Shown: positions 9,901 to 23,308, numbered from the stretch's first letter. The stretch is DNA of 64,000 bases from Ulota crispa (GCA_963920765.1 OY987243.1:25973419-26037418), one strand, 5' to 3'. Notes: generated by a model not told the origin, from the letters alone. Numbers and translations: made by a program.

Positions 9901-12900
9901 TCAAGTATTAATAGGAACGAAGAATAGAATCAAAGATTAAAAGGATGTAGCAATCCCAATCCTGCATACTCAGAGATCTATTTCAAAACAGGAAACAGTA
10001 CAAAGTGAAACAACTAACACAAAATTTAAATAACTTCCACTCAGGATGAGAGCTCTAACAAGCATGATTTAGTATTTACTGATCTAGATTCACCTTCATA
10101 AGGAACTGTTACTGTCTTTGGAATGTTTCTAATGTCAGCTACCCCGGGCACAAACACTACTGATTAAGACTGTTGTTATAAATTATTTATTCCAACCCGA
10201 GATATCATCATTTCCACACCGTCTCATTCTGCCACTAACCTCATCATATGCTCCAGGTCCTGTGTAGCATAAGTAACTGCCTTTGCAGCCCTGGCTTCCG
10301 CAAAGGCAGACAGAAGAATCATGCTCTTCCTTGCTCTACACAATCCAACAGTCCCATGTCACAACGGTTAAGACCATTAGTTTAAAAATGCATCCTATGT
10401 TCCACTTCATCGTGATAAGCAATTGAAATTACAGGAAAGAAATAACTCAACCAAACGAAAATTGATGTTAAATACATACCTCAGTCACACAACAGTAATC
10501 GAAGGTAAGTTCCTCCCCAAATTCAATCTTGCGAAGGGTATATACACCAATCATGTATTTTCCATTTACAGCTGTGACCCTGCTCAAAAGGACATCATGT
10601 GTTTCTTAGTAAAATAAAAATAAAAAGCCAGTGTCATTGATAGCCCAGTATTCAGATGTATAAGGTCGAAGATTTGTCTTCAAACAAAAGTTCAATTAAC
10701 TGATGATGGTCGATTAAGGACTTACTTAGCCTCACAATTGGGTCGGCACGAGTGACATAGTCGACTTGCAAAATTCGCTTTATGCATTGCATCCACTACA
10801 AGTACATCATAACCCAACGAATCACCCTGCATAACAGTTTGCAAGTCAGACCATAGATTAACTGAAAAAACAATACGCCAGATAAAGTGCACAAGAAGTA
10901 TAATTACAAATCGTCGACATGGTTATTGCGTTCGGGACATACCTTGGGGCGTTCAAACACAATGTTGTAAAATTCCGGCGCGGGATCCTTATCCTTCTTT
11001 TGTAGATGTCTAATGCCATCTTGCTTCTCATACCATCTCCAAGGTGGGTATACCTTTAAAATTACCACAACGTCAGTATATAAACTTAAGTAGACAATAT
11101 CCATATTCAACTAAAGACTATTTCTGGAGAACAAACAAAAATAGCACGTTTTGAATCCAAATTTCTTCTTGAGCCTGAATTGATTCTGGATTTGCAAACA
11201 GACCAAGCTATCATCACCCATTTTCATATCCTCCTGGTCATTTAGGAAGGAACAATGAACAACTTAACTGCAAAAATTATTGCAAACGAAAAGTGCTGGT
11301 ATATTAAAGACATAAATATGTACCTCTCCAAAAAATTCCACAACGAAGTCACCGTCGTCAAAACCTTCTGATTTGTTGCAAACAACACCAAGGCCCTGAT
11401 CATAACCACACACAAAAGCAACTCATCAACATACTCCAGCTCCAGCACAAGAACAACAGCTACCAACACCTCAAGTTAATAGCACCATGAGGATAAACAG
11501 AACACTGTACCTTTCTATACGCAACATATTTGTCATTGTGATGGCTCTTCATATTCTTCAGTAAAACTCTGCAAAATACTTGCAGGGACTGATCTGTATT
11601 TATATCGTTGCATATGTGTGTAACGACTCTATCAAGAGGATACTCCATGGGAGCTTTGCCACTGCCTGTAAACGAACTCACTTCTCGATTCAAAGTCCGC
11701 AACAATTTCTGCAAACATTAGAAAACGGTTTAGCATTGCAAGTCTGAGGAAGTTTTGAACTTGAGACATATATTACGTAACCACAATCGAGCTCCAAATA
11801 CTGCGAGTTGCTCTGGTTTCATACCAGACAAGTAACTGAGAACAAATTATTGAAGTATCAAACAATTGCAAAGAGGAATGCCCCCAATATAACAATTGTA
11901 TAATCACAAAATATCACTAGTGATTCTTACACTCGCCCCAAAAAACAAACAAATTGATCAGGTCCAATTAAGCATAAAAACTCGTTGCAGCTTACTCAAG
12001 TAATCAAGAAGCTCAGAGCATATGCAGAGTCCATACAAGTCATGCTAATTTATGTTCAAATGTAACTATCAGCAAGTCACATATAGAAAACTAACCTCTT
12101 CAATGAAAAGTTGTTTTTGCCTGTCTGTAAACAATTCAGTGTCAGCTGGCATAGTATTGAGCAACAAATTGTATGTGAACGGATCGATTCCATACACTTC
12201 TTGCTCCAGAACCTCCTCTCCCAACCGCTTCCGTGGTTTGAAGTCCTTCAACTCTGGAACATCCAAGTGAGCATACCGATCCCCACTCTTCTCATTTGCT
12301 GCCTGTAACTTCTCTCCATAGTCGTCCGGCAATGAAACCTTGCAACACATATACAGGTTTGTAATTCCACATCAGAACCTTCTTCAGTACCTGTTATCCA
12401 TACGAAGATGTACACATATGCAAATGCAAATGTATTTAAATATGTTTACAGAAAGAGAGAGGGAGAAAAAAAAAAACCTTCATCTTTGCAGCTACTCTCT
12501 CAACGTCATCGACAGTTCGATACTCCTCAATCACTTCGTACTTGCGAGTCAATGGAGGCACCATAGCTGCTTTGGTCATCCTAGCCCCCCACCACTCTCG
12601 GCTGCTGCCTTCACCGAAACCAGAGTATGCATCATCGCTTTCTGTAGCTTCGTTGTAGTCCTCCATAGCCTCATCTGCTAACCCAGATTTACTAGCAATA
12701 TCCGACCTATCGCATTTCAACGTACAAAAGGAGTTCAGTATTTATGCTTGCCATAAAAAAACTAAAGAAAAAGACAAGAAAAAAAAAAAAAACACTCAAT
12801 ATGTAAAATTTACTCAATAAGACAACAAGAAAGGAAATACTTCAGAAACTAGACTAACCAGCCAGCAAAAATGCAATTTCCCAACCAATTCATCACAGTC

Positions 12901-15900
12901 AAATTAGCTGAACAATACAAATGATCAACAAAACTTTACCCCGATGTCTCTGTGTCCTCCTCCTCTGGTTCGTCATACAGCGCTTCATCAATGTCCTCTT
13001 CGTCAGAACTTTCAGCTTCTGATTCTGTCCACTGACTTCTTCTCATTCTCCCTCGACGAGATTCTCTTTCGGCGTCTCTATCAAACGATCCTTGAAGGTC
13101 GGACTCCCGACTTACAACACCAATATCAGATCTGCTATTAATACTGCTTAATACCTTTCTCTTAACAACACGTCCCCCGCCTGATCCTGAATCCCAAGAT
13201 CGCTTTGAACTACGATATTTCTCAACAGTCAGATCTTTCGACCCCTTTGACTTTAGAAGGGTTCGAGTAGAAGTGATACAACTGCCAAGACCCTTGCTTT
13301 GACCATCAACAAGCTCTCTGTTGAGCGGTTTTGAGAGTAGGTTATCCAATTGTTGTCCAACTTGGTGGACAACCTTAAACAATCGTCCTGCTGTCTTGTA
13401 CATAAGAGAGTCGTGTTCCAACCTGCACAAATGTTGAAGTACCGCACCATTTTACAAATCTTATAGAATACAAGCAAAAAATGTGCTACCATACTCAATT
13501 CTATGAGCCACGTCAACAAAACATAGGTTCTACTTCACACCAAAGAGACTCTTCACGAATCACTATTAGAACTAGTTATCAAGTTGCAACCGTTACAAGG
13601 GCTGTAATACCTGAAGGCACTACGGAGAGGCTGAAGGAGATCCTCTTTAAATAACTTCACTCCATCTTTCCCTCCATAATGTCCCGTTCTCAGTTTCTTC
13701 TGTATGGTATAGAAATCTGTTTGCACTGGCTTGGCAAAGGCTCCTTTACCCTCTGGAATTTGCTCATTAGCCTGCATACCAAAGTATTACTCAATTTAAT
13801 GGCAAGAACAACATGCTTAGAGAATGTCAAGATAATTCAAACATTCATATTTTGAAGAACATTTAGGACCATGATACACATTCAAAACCTAAATTCTAGA
13901 TCCAAAGAGGTGATTTCACACTCCAAATATTGCCACAAAGCTAAGATCTTATATTCAACGCCTCAAATATCACTAGAGTTGACTACGACAAGTCGCAAAC
14001 AACATCAGAGGTCAATTCGAATTCAAACCAACTCGGAAATAAAAGCAGGTGCAGACAGGGACGTAACATAATAAATTCGGTTATCTTTTACGATTTAAAC
14101 AAATCGTACAACGAGACTCTGTCTAGGGCATAGAAGAAGAGAGAAATGAAAAGAGCGAATTGGGAGTACCAAACGATGAAAGAGATGCTCGGAATCAGCT
14201 TCCATTACGAATTTGAGTGCACTCGCCAGAATCTTATCAAGATCCTTCTCCGTATTCTTAATACTACTCCATAGCATTTCCTTTCCGGGGTAATCAGTTT
14301 TCTGACCGGAGGCTCCTGCTTTTTTTGAAGACCCAAGAGTTTCAGACTGGGTCTTCATAATAAGTTTGCTGTTCAGTTTCCGTTTACTGCTGTGAGTATT
14401 CCTCCGTCTTCGAGGATGCGATCCTTTCTCATCTACAGTACCGACACTCAGCTGGTCATCATTCCGGCCTGCACTACTGCCAAATCCGTTGCGTACTCCG
14501 TATCCAGGATTTGCTTTAAGTCGCTTAGAATCCCGAGAAGGATACCCCACTTGTAGAGCATCCTTAAATAGTGGATCAAGCATGTTGACTCCTCTGCAAT
14601 TTGTTCCTGGACTTTCGCTTCCCTCCGTACTTTTGTCCCGATAACCAACATCATCTAAGGAGCATCCACTGTGGCCATCATCTCCATGTTCACGCTTTCC
14701 ACCACTGCTCTTCAGATGCATATTGTTATTCATCAAACTATGCCGTTGGGATTCAAGACCATTACGAATTGCCGATGAATTTCCAATAAATTTGACTTGA
14801 GGATATAAATCAGCCAACTCGATAAGCTGGACACAGCCACTTATTCCAACTTCACAAATTGCAGGGTATGATTTCAGCAAACGACCAAGACCTTCGCAGC
14901 TCACATTCAGACACTGATCTAAGGTAACACGTCTCAACTTCCCTCCACCAAAACCCTGTCAAAACATCACATTCTCATCATAAGCTTCAACATAAACACA
15001 GCAATAACCCCACATACAGCGAGGGCAGCTATTTATTATCTCAATCTAGCTTGTCTGTATCCCAACATTAGATTGCGAAGTAAAAAATAAACAAGTAAAC
15101 AAATCGACAATAGCACCAAGAAAAATTTCCACAGCCAAAGCCTCTGATGAAGGACGTACCAACACACCGTCAAGAATTGCATCATTGCAATCCAATCCTA
15201 GCCCAGATAGGTCAACATGCTTGGTGGAATGTTTGGCATTTTGCACACAATGCTTCCATGACTGGCAAGTGGCCATGGCTGCAGCCAAAGCTTTAAGGTC
15301 GCCCCGCAGGAAGCGCATAACTTTCGACAATAATCTAGTCGGTAATGATGCCCATCCGGTCTGAAAAGAACTTCCTCCTGCATCCAAGCTTGAGTGTTGT
15401 TCATATACCACACCTGTTTCAGATATTTCCTGGTCAGAAGAAACATCCTTTGCCATTGTTCCTGTAGAGGTTGCCATAGTTGCTTGAACAGCAACTTGTG
15501 ATACAGTGCTACTGTTACTTCCATCCACCTCGACAGTAGATACGTGGTGTAAGTTTCGCCTGCAGAGCTGCACGTCTTCGACATGCCGTCCACCTTCACT
15601 CCAAATGTTATGTTCAGCCATCAACAGGCCGCCATCCACATTTGACGAGATTGTTTCTGTGAGACGACAGGAGCGACTGTAAGATACTCACCATCATCTT
15701 GCGTGCCTAAAATTAATCTCAGTAAAGAATGCAGGAATTTAATTCACAAACGTGGTACTTCTAGAGTACGCTCAAGGTAAATTCTAAGTTGAACTTCAGA
15801 ACAATCCATTAACAATCGATTCAATGGTACGTACCTGAACCCAGAGGAGCACAATTGGCAACCTTCTCTTTCCTCATTCTTAAAGACTTGACATTGCAAG

Positions 15901-18900
15901 GCGAAGTAACATCAAGAGCCAACTGTTCAAGATTAAGCATAACGCTTGGAGATTGCAGAGCTGGGCTGGGCACATCCCGAATCTCCTTATCTGCAATCTG
16001 TAACCTGAAGGACTCCACATCCTGCCTGTTATCATTACCAATCTTTCCACCACCCTTCTTTAATCCAGAACTTCGCTTTACTTCTTGCAGGCTTGTTAAC
16101 ATATCTGTTTCTTCTCTCACCGCAATTTCAAGAGGCACGACTTCTGACAGCGCGGCCGAACGTTTAGTATTAGACCAGATGTCTAAAGCATCGTTAAAAA
16201 ATCCAGCGAAACTGCCTCTGAAGGATTTCATAACGAGCTCGTGTAATTTCCCGTTGGTGTACCCAGTAAATTGTGGATGCTCACAATGGAATATCGATGA
16301 ACTAACACTCTGCACAGGAGTATCTAACCGTAACTCTTTCAAACCAAGATTTGCAGGATCTCCAGAATAAACGATAGATTTCGGAGGGCCGTTCTGCTCA
16401 AGAGAGTAGGGCTGTAGCCTTGATCCAGAATCCGGACCGTATGCATCGAAATATTGAATAAGATGAGAGACCGGTACCCAAACATTGTCGCTTTTTCTGA
16501 ACACACTAGCTCCAGCAGGCAAACTTCCTTCTGCAACACATCTTTGCAAAGAAGAGATGAGGAATGGTCCTCTCTCGTGACCTGCAGCATCTAGGTAATG
16601 CCAAACACCATTCTCCAGCTGCAACTCATGCCTTCTTGGTACCGCAGAGGCCATATCCTTGCTGCATTTAGATGTGACAGGAGGAGCATGACCATGGAAC
16701 AAGGATAGTTCGTGAGCATCACCAGCAGACTGCTGATCCGGTTGCAGACAAGAATACGCCATATCCGCAGAATTACGGCCAACGCTTCTACAACTTAGGT
16801 CAACAAGACTTCCGTTGTAGGAGTCAACATCAAAAGTCGACCCTGGATGAGCAACTTGGGCTGCAACACTGGCACAAGTCTGATTTACCGATAAAGCACC
16901 CCTCCGTAAGATATTTGTTGATTCAGGTTTCTTCCTTGTGATGCGCGTTTGCCCTGACTTCCTCAGAGGATTTATATTTGACCCGGATTCTTTCCCTCGA
17001 ATTCCAGACATATCATTTTGAATGTTTACTCCAACATTCAATACTTTTGAGGGTTTAGGTATAGATGCAGCTGTCTTGGTTGAAAGGATTTCAGAAGCGC
17101 CACCTAAATGAGATAAAGGTCCACCTTTTCCAGGAGTTGATTCAGTGGGATGAGGGTGATGCACTGGCAGACCATCAAGTGCATTTTCCATTTTGTAAAC
17201 AGCTGCACAGGCCCAAAAGGGAACCTCCAATTTCCTGTGCTGTGGAACCCCAACTCCTTGAGTCAGCTTCCGGGGATCTAAAACTCCACCGTTACCAACT
17301 TCGCAAAGGCTGACGCCCATGTTCATGACTTCCTTTCTCCAACTCATAACTTTGCTTCCAGAAACTGCTGTCGATTCAGCCTTCTCTGTCTGAGTGAGTT
17401 TCCAATCCCCCCCTGCTGTAGGATATTTGCAGCAATTCGTATTGCTAACTTGTGCGGACAATTTGGCTCTCCCAGGAGACTGAATGTTAAGCGGTGGATT
17501 CAAACCAATGTCACATGCAGCAGGTATATCAGTTCTGACGGGCATATCCGGAGCCTCCAAGTGAACTCGAGGAACAGTCGAATCTCCTGCAAGAACATTT
17601 GAAGCGCCAGAGTTAAACTCTTCCTTATTGGAAGGCTGCAATTGATCACATAATGCCTCCACGCTGCACTCAAAACAAAAATAAACCTATAATATCAGCC
17701 CAGGAAGAACCGGCTGAAGAGACACGGTTACTTAGCCAAAACATCTCCAAGGAAGAGGTTTCAACTGTACCCTCTGGACACTAATAAACCGTCAACTCTA
17801 CCCACCTTCGTTCCCGCCCTCGTAGTCATCTTCGGTAATTCGCTGTGATGCAGCCATCAGGGCATCTGCAGCAACAGAAGACCCCTGATTTATTGTCCTC
17901 ATAAAAACCGTGGCCGTCGGGCAAAAGAACAGGCAATCATCTCACTGCCCACAAATATCTAAAATAGCATGCCAGTCATATTAAAGGTTCAACGCTCTTT
18001 GTACTGAGGGGGGCGGGGGGAAGGGGGGCCTCTGTACTGCACTGAGAAAAAATCTTTCTTCACGCTTTTAACGACCCAATAAAACCCCGACTACCAGAAA
18101 TATATAAGCATCTCCTGTCGAAATTTTATCAACTCCTACATTGAACTCAAAGGCCCTGATAAGACCGAACTTCATGCCTTCATCGTGCAACATAAACACT
18201 TCAACGGAGAAAAAAGAAACAGGTTTACTGCTGCCACGGAGACGTACCTGCTACACTGTCTTGTTCTCTTCCTTGAACTAGCGGAAAATTCAGCATCAGC
18301 TTCTCCACTCTTGCGTCAATATTGTATTGTTCCTCACATACGAGCAGTCCAGTATTTACTTTTTCGCTTCTACTCACCAAGTCCAAGCCGCTCTCTGATT
18401 GACAAGCTGTACAACTTTGTTGAGATCGAGCTCCTGCTTCAATATCCACATGCGGACAAACCTTACGTTCCAAAGATGACCACTCTTTCATTTCGTTTCT
18501 CCTCATCGTGTGCTCCGGCTGAGATTGCTGTCCTACCAATTCGGGCATTCCTGAACGACGTTCCAAGGGGCTACTCCTTTCACTACTCCTCCGAGGCAAC
18601 CCTCCAAATCCATCTGAGTCAAACCTAACAGATTCTGCACTTTCGTTTGGCTGATTACAATCATTCCAGTCATTAGAGTCACGCGCTTTCCACCCTGAGC
18701 TTATGATGGGACCATGGGCAGGCACAGAAGAGACAAGCGTATTGGCAGGACGCTGCAATTCCCTCGGTCCGAAAGCAGGCGGAGTTGAGCTGATAACATG
18801 GCACTGTGTGTTCAAATTCGCCTCACTAGTCATAAAATCACAAGCCGACGCGATAAAATCAGTACTTCTCTTAAAAGCGTCACTGTAAGTTGAAGGTGCC

Positions 18901-20315
18901 CCACTGAAGTCACCACGAAAGTTTATCTCACCATCCAGGTTACCAACCGCAGAACTATACACAGGGCCTGCAGGGCTCCTATCACTTTGCGAGGCAACCT
19001 GGCAGACTCCACCATTTCGAAATTGATACGCTTCACTTTCAGCTGAAAATAATTCAGCGCCATTCTTCCCCTTCCCATCCACTTTCCTTTCCAGGCCAGG
19101 ATTTACTGCAATCCCTTTTGCCATTAAATCGGTCCTCAGACTAGATGAGTTCTCTGACCGCGACCACACATCTCCTTGATCATTGGTTGCGTTTCTCACC
19201 CTAACACCCTCTAGGCCAGGACTGTGATCATTCCTTGTAGCAGACTTTCTTTCCGTATTTGCCCGATTGTTGAGGATTGACGGATTCGTAGGATCATGCT
19301 GGAGGACCAGGCCATTACCGTCATACTTTGATTTAGAAAAAACTACATCACTTTCTACCAAGTGATTTCCTGAAGCTGCCCACTGCGTGCTACCCTCAGA
19401 TACAAATTCCCCGTTCTCCAAGTCCGACTCTTCCCTACCCCCTTTCACCTCCTGCGATTGCCTTGCATTGAGATAAAAACCAGAGTCCTTTTCATGACTT
19501 CTATTTTCTGCATTGTTGCCATACAAAGCCCCCGTCGGATCATCATTATCTACGAAGACACGGACCTGCGAACGTGAACGATCCAAAGCGAATTCCGGAC
19601 CAATCGCTGCTCTGTCCGTCTCGCTTTCTGCTGCACGCCAGGTTGGAGCTTTTTCTTCTGTCAATAAAACTCTTCTACCCTCTTCAACAGCCCTAGAACT
19701 GCCATTAGCAACAGCTCGAAAACGCCCATCATTATCCTCCGTTTCCTTCCAGGGTCCATCATTTCGTTTCACAACGGAGCGCCTTGAAGGAATCTTTCTG
19801 TGGCTCTCGTCTAAGGCCCGTGAGGGTAGAGGTAAGTTGGAATGGGCATCATAATCCGCCCATCCTGAATGCCTATCTCTGGGCCTGTCATCCAGTCGAC
19901 TGTGCATAAAGGAAACATTCCGATTTCCAGGTTCCCGACCAGCACATCCAGTAGGTACGCGAGAATCTGGAAAATCACCTGCAACCTGTTGCGGCCATCC
20001 CTGTTGCCCATCGTCTCTGTTCAATAAGAAAGCAGCTTCTCTAGGGTGTAGAGGTGGAGGTCTGATTCCGGGGTAGGGCCAGCCCCGCTGCTGAACGCCC
20101 CTCCCAAGAAAACCAACAGGTAGGCCAACTCCCCTAACGACTCTGCATTCCCTAGCTAAATGACCCGGTTGACCACAATTGAAACAATTGCGGACCGCCC
20201 AATCAGGTCGCGGAAACAGATGAGGCTGCCCTTCAAACTGGTGGCCACCGAAACCTCGGCCTCTATCCATGCAGTTCAAATGGTCAGCTGCTGCTGCCTT
20301 CCCGCAGTCCCACAT
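6904..20315 (-). CDS. ATXR3: ATXR3/SDG2-type histone H3K4 methyltransferase (GYF + SET)
   Basis: ATXR3/SDG2 is the main plant H3K4 trimethylase, acting on chromatin of active genes. Exons, 5' to 3': 20315-18248, 17865-17802, 17663-15835, 15706-15692, 15656-15160, 14955-14170, 13771-13611, 13422-12940, 12706-12478, 12338-12096, 11708-11511, 11395-11324, 11053-10943, 10826-10726, 10579-10480, 10335-10240, 9754-9587, 9269-9162, 8988-8935, 8655-8408, 8293-8185, 8012-7719, 7092-6904. They total 8,223 nt (2,740 residues) with every phase matching. Domains: CCHC knuckle (C44, C47, H52, C57), GYF domain near 1060-1115, LRR/F-box-like region encoded by exons 5-6, SET from about 2192 (RPNCEAK, GEELTFDY), post-SET CLCGSQGC near 2330, and the long ATXR3-specific tail ending in GPWDEE. 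The protein is longer than the roughly 2,340 residues of Arabidopsis ATXR3. The start is the first in-frame ATG after a strong acceptor at 20393; M at 20270 is an alternative. Confidence 0.92.
7214..7512. mobile_element. TIR MITE (TAAGGTAGC family) in last ATXR3 intron
   Basis: The left end TAAGGTAGCAGCACCCATAA is mirrored at the right by TTATGTGTGTTGCTACCTTA. A closely similar copy of about 300 bp lies in the last HSF intron (45792-46101). A longer relative sharing the ends but not the interior is at 23309-23706. No transposase. Confidence 0.85.
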
Positions 20316-20329
20316 CAAATCACCAACAT
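20315..20329 (-). promoter_or_regulatory. Four-codon upstream ORF overlapping the ATXR3 start (TGATG)
   Basis: On the minus strand an ATG begins at 20329 and reads M-L-V-I-stop. Its TGA shares bases with the proposed ATXR3 ATG in the overlap TGATG. Such overlaps can permit reinitiation and lower translation. If translation really starts at the later ATG (20270), this becomes a simple 5'UTR uORF. Confidence 0.45.
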
Positions 20330-21950
20330 TCGACAAAACTTCAGAGCCTGCTTGCCACTTTGTACGATACAAATCAATCAGGTCTGTCGAATCTAATAAC
20401 ACAGAACGGGCAAGAAATAAGAACAAGGAACACGCTAGCGCAAACAGAGCACCAGCATTTTTTGACGTTGGCAGATTCTGCGAGCTTCTAATAGTTTGAC
20501 ACAAGCCTTGATTGGATGATCAGGTAAAATCCCAGAAATCGACTAAAGGACGGATACGGAAGCAGTGATTACAATTTACGACGTCTCATTCTGTATCGGA
20601 TACATACTCAGCTGAAATCCAGACCATATTTGACTAGCACATAACACGGTACAAGAGTCCTGCAGTAGTTCTTGAACGAACATCCTACAAATCCTTTTCT
20701 GTGCCACCAAATCCAAGTGATCAAGACAGTGCATCACTCTAAAAGAAAAGACTTCTAAAGATACTTCAATGCTTGCGAATCTCATAAATTAAAAAGAAAA
20801 AGAATAATAGAGAAGGAGGGGAAGGAGATACGCTTTTTTAAGTTCTAAGTAGAAGCAAGAGAGTGTTCGCTACAATGATTGTGATCTTAATAAAAAAAAG
20901 CGCCAGTTTATCTCACAAAGACTCTGAAATCCACTCTTCAAAAAAACGACGCATGAGGAGGAATTTTTCGCGTATCACCACCAAAGGAGCTGTCAATTAC
21001 CTCCACGCATGCCGCAAGGTTAGACTCTCCAACACAAAAGCCAGGTCGGTCAACATTACCCCTGCCTCCATGCACTCTTGTTCAATAACCGCGGAGGAGC
21101 AGCAGCAGCAGCTTCAGAGTAGTAGCAACAACTCTGCACACAAGTGCACGCACATCACTAATTTCAATTCCCCGAAGAAAAAGCTTTCCAAAAATTTAAC
21201 AAGAATCCAAAAAAGAAAGCGTTCAAAAACATTCAAAAACCATTCCACCCGCCGCATGCAAAACCCTGATTCTTCCCGACACAAGCAAAAGCGAAATAAA
21301 AAAATAAAAAAATCCACGTACTGATGCGAAAAACCAAGGCTCCCGCGACAACAGTAGTAGTCGTACGGCAACACGGACGACCTCAAACAGGCGCTCGCGT
21401 CAAATAAAACCTTAGCAGCTAAGTCCACCATCCCCGAGCGCGACCATAAAAAACCAAACCTCGATTTCTCTCAATCCCTCGCACCTGCTCCTAATGCGAA
21501 AACCACCATCTCCGTGCCACAATCCCGTCCTAGCGTAAAACCTAGGCAGCAGCTAGCATGACATGAAAGGCAAAATCACATCACAAGATATGCAACCACG
21601 ACGACATCCGAAGAGCGCATGCCACGACTAAGCCCTGCCTCTGCCTCTCGCTGTGCTTCTTCTAAGGTTCAACTACCACTGCTCCCGTCCGTCGTCATAA
21701 AATGCCACCACGCACACAAAAGGCGCAACGCAAAGGGGGATGGAATTCAAAGAGTGCACGCGAGGAGTGCAGGGGGGAGCATTGAAAAGAAGCGGCGATG
21801 GCGATGGCGAACAAGAAAAGGGAAGGATTAACGGAGTCCGACCTTCGTGTTGTTCGTCTTGTTGTCCCTCGCTCTCTCTTTCTCGCGGTCTCTCGGTCTC
21901 GCTGGCTCCCGCCTAGTCTGCACACAACCCTAAACAGCCTTCTCGTCCGA
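20316..21950 (-). promoter_or_regulatory. ATXR3 5' leader and proximal promoter
   Basis: A pyrimidine-rich tract ending in ATTAG, just above 20392, reads as a splice acceptor, so the first coding exon probably follows a 5'UTR intron. A GC-richer stretch at about 21.0-21.95 kb with CAG repeats, GATGGC repeats and CT-rich tracts on the minus strand is the likely transcription start and leader region. I could not fix the TSS or the leader donor. The short frames here show no family match. Confidence 0.5.
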
Positions 21951-22066
21951 TGTGTATGACCTTTTTCTACACCGCGATGCCTACCCCGCGATGCCCCTAT
22001 GCACTGCAGATACCCGGCACCCTCCTCCCCTCGCCGCCACTATTTTTATCCCTTCTCGCCTACTGC

Positions 22067-22165
22067 TAAAGTTAACCTTCATGCCTCCTAAACTTAACCT
22101 TCATGCCTCCTAAAGTTAACCTTCATGCCTCCTAAAGTTAACCTTCATGCCTCCTAAAGTTAACA
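22067..22165. repeat. 22-bp minisatellite, about 4.5 copies
   Basis: The unit 'taaagttaaccttcatgcct' plus 'cc' is repeated head to tail with almost no variation (one copy has 'aactt'). It sits about 150 bp beyond the probable ATXR3 leader. The same unit occurs once or twice in each of the other two blocks, so the array expanded locally. Confidence 0.9.
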
Positions 22166-22424
22166 CACATGAGATGCCACTTTTGCACCCATCATATTTC
22201 TCTAAACCATCATATACCAATTTTACAACCATAGATTTTTGTATGGTGTACATCTATAGTCAAACTTGACATGTCAAATTTACACTAGTACTAACACTTT
22301 TGAATGTGTCAAATCTTTGGGCCGCTTTATACTTAAGGCTAGATTGAGGGTATGCTTGAAGTTTCCATATTTGAACCATTAGGATTGTTCGGTTCTTCCA
22401 AATCTAACCCAAGGGTTTTATATT

Positions 22425-22806
22425 GGGAATGACTAGGGGACACCTTTAGTTGCTATGTGAACACCCCCTATAGTTCAACCTATTGAATTTGAAATTATTA
22501 ATACGTTGAAATATGAAATAAAATCAAAACAATATTTTAGTGCACATTTGAGTCTACGAGCGTTGCAAACACATAACAAATATGTCTCATTTGTGACATG
22601 GTCAAGAGTTAAACAAATTACTCCCTTCATTTATAAGTTTAACTCTTGACTATGTCACAAATGAGACATATTTGTTGTATGTTTGCAAATGTGCGCTAAA
22701 ATACCGTTTTTATTTTATTTCATATTTCAACATAATTATAAGCTCAAATTTAATATAGGTTGGGCTATACGGGTGTCTCCTTAGCAAGTTGGGGGTGTCT
22801 TCCTAG
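22425..22806. mobile_element. TIR MITE (GGGAATGAC family), complete copy
   Basis: The left end GGGAATGACTAGGGGACACC and the right end '...GTGTCTTCCTAG' are inverted relatives. The arms run inward through 'gttcaacctatt' and its complement. The centre is a strong palindrome around 'tctcatttgtgacatg' and 'atgtcacaaatgaga', so the element folds into one long hairpin of about 380 bp. Related copies: 1-116 and 29851-30222. Confidence 0.85.
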
Positions 22807-23308
22807 TTGCCTCCTATTTTTATCCCTTCTCACCTACTAAAGTTAACCTTCATGCCTACTAAAGTTAATCTTCACACATGAGATGCCACTTTTGCACTCA
22901 TCATATTCCTCTTTGCCCATAAACAAAAGAATTACACCATCATATACCAAATTTGAACAAAATCATCATACAACAATTTTAAACTAAATCATTGTATACC
23001 AATTTTATAGCCATAGTATTTCTATAGTGTACATCTATAAAGGATAGCCAAAACTTTGTGTGAATTTTATATTATTTACTCTTTTGAATGTATACTAAAC
23101 CTTAGTGCCACTTTTGCACCCTCCCCCCTATTGCACCGCGCATACTCGGCACCTCCTATGTTGCCGCCACTAATTTTATCCCTTCTCGTCTACTAAAGTT
23201 AACCTTCATGCCTACTAAAATTAACCTTCACACATGAGATGCCACTTTTGCACCCATCATATTCATCTAAAACATATATACGGTACCAATTTTACAACCA
23301 TGGTTTTC

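Larger units (their letters stand above)
22010..23275. repeat. Thrice-repeated block upstream of ATXR3
   Basis: A block containing 'tttttatcccttctc', 'taaagttaaccttcatgcct', 'cacatgagatgccactttt' and 'cccatcatatt' occurs at about 22010-22200, 22800-22925 and 23120-23275, always in the same orientation. A further module ('gtacatctatagtcaaactt', then 'ttgaaccattaggatt') occurs at about 22240-22440 and again at 23700-23895. The MITE at 22425-22806 lies between the first two copies. Confidence 0.7.

Noticed and set aside
14095..14169. Extension of the ATXR3 exon to the end of its open frame at 14095
   Set aside because: A GTACTC donor at 14169 joins in phase to the next exon at 13771, as expected for the family; the extra residues have no counterpart.
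20393..20504. Upstream extension of ATXR3 to the ATG at 20504
   Set aside because: The stretch just above 20392 is a pyrimidine-rich tract ending in AG, fitting an intron end better than a hydrophobic N-terminal peptide.
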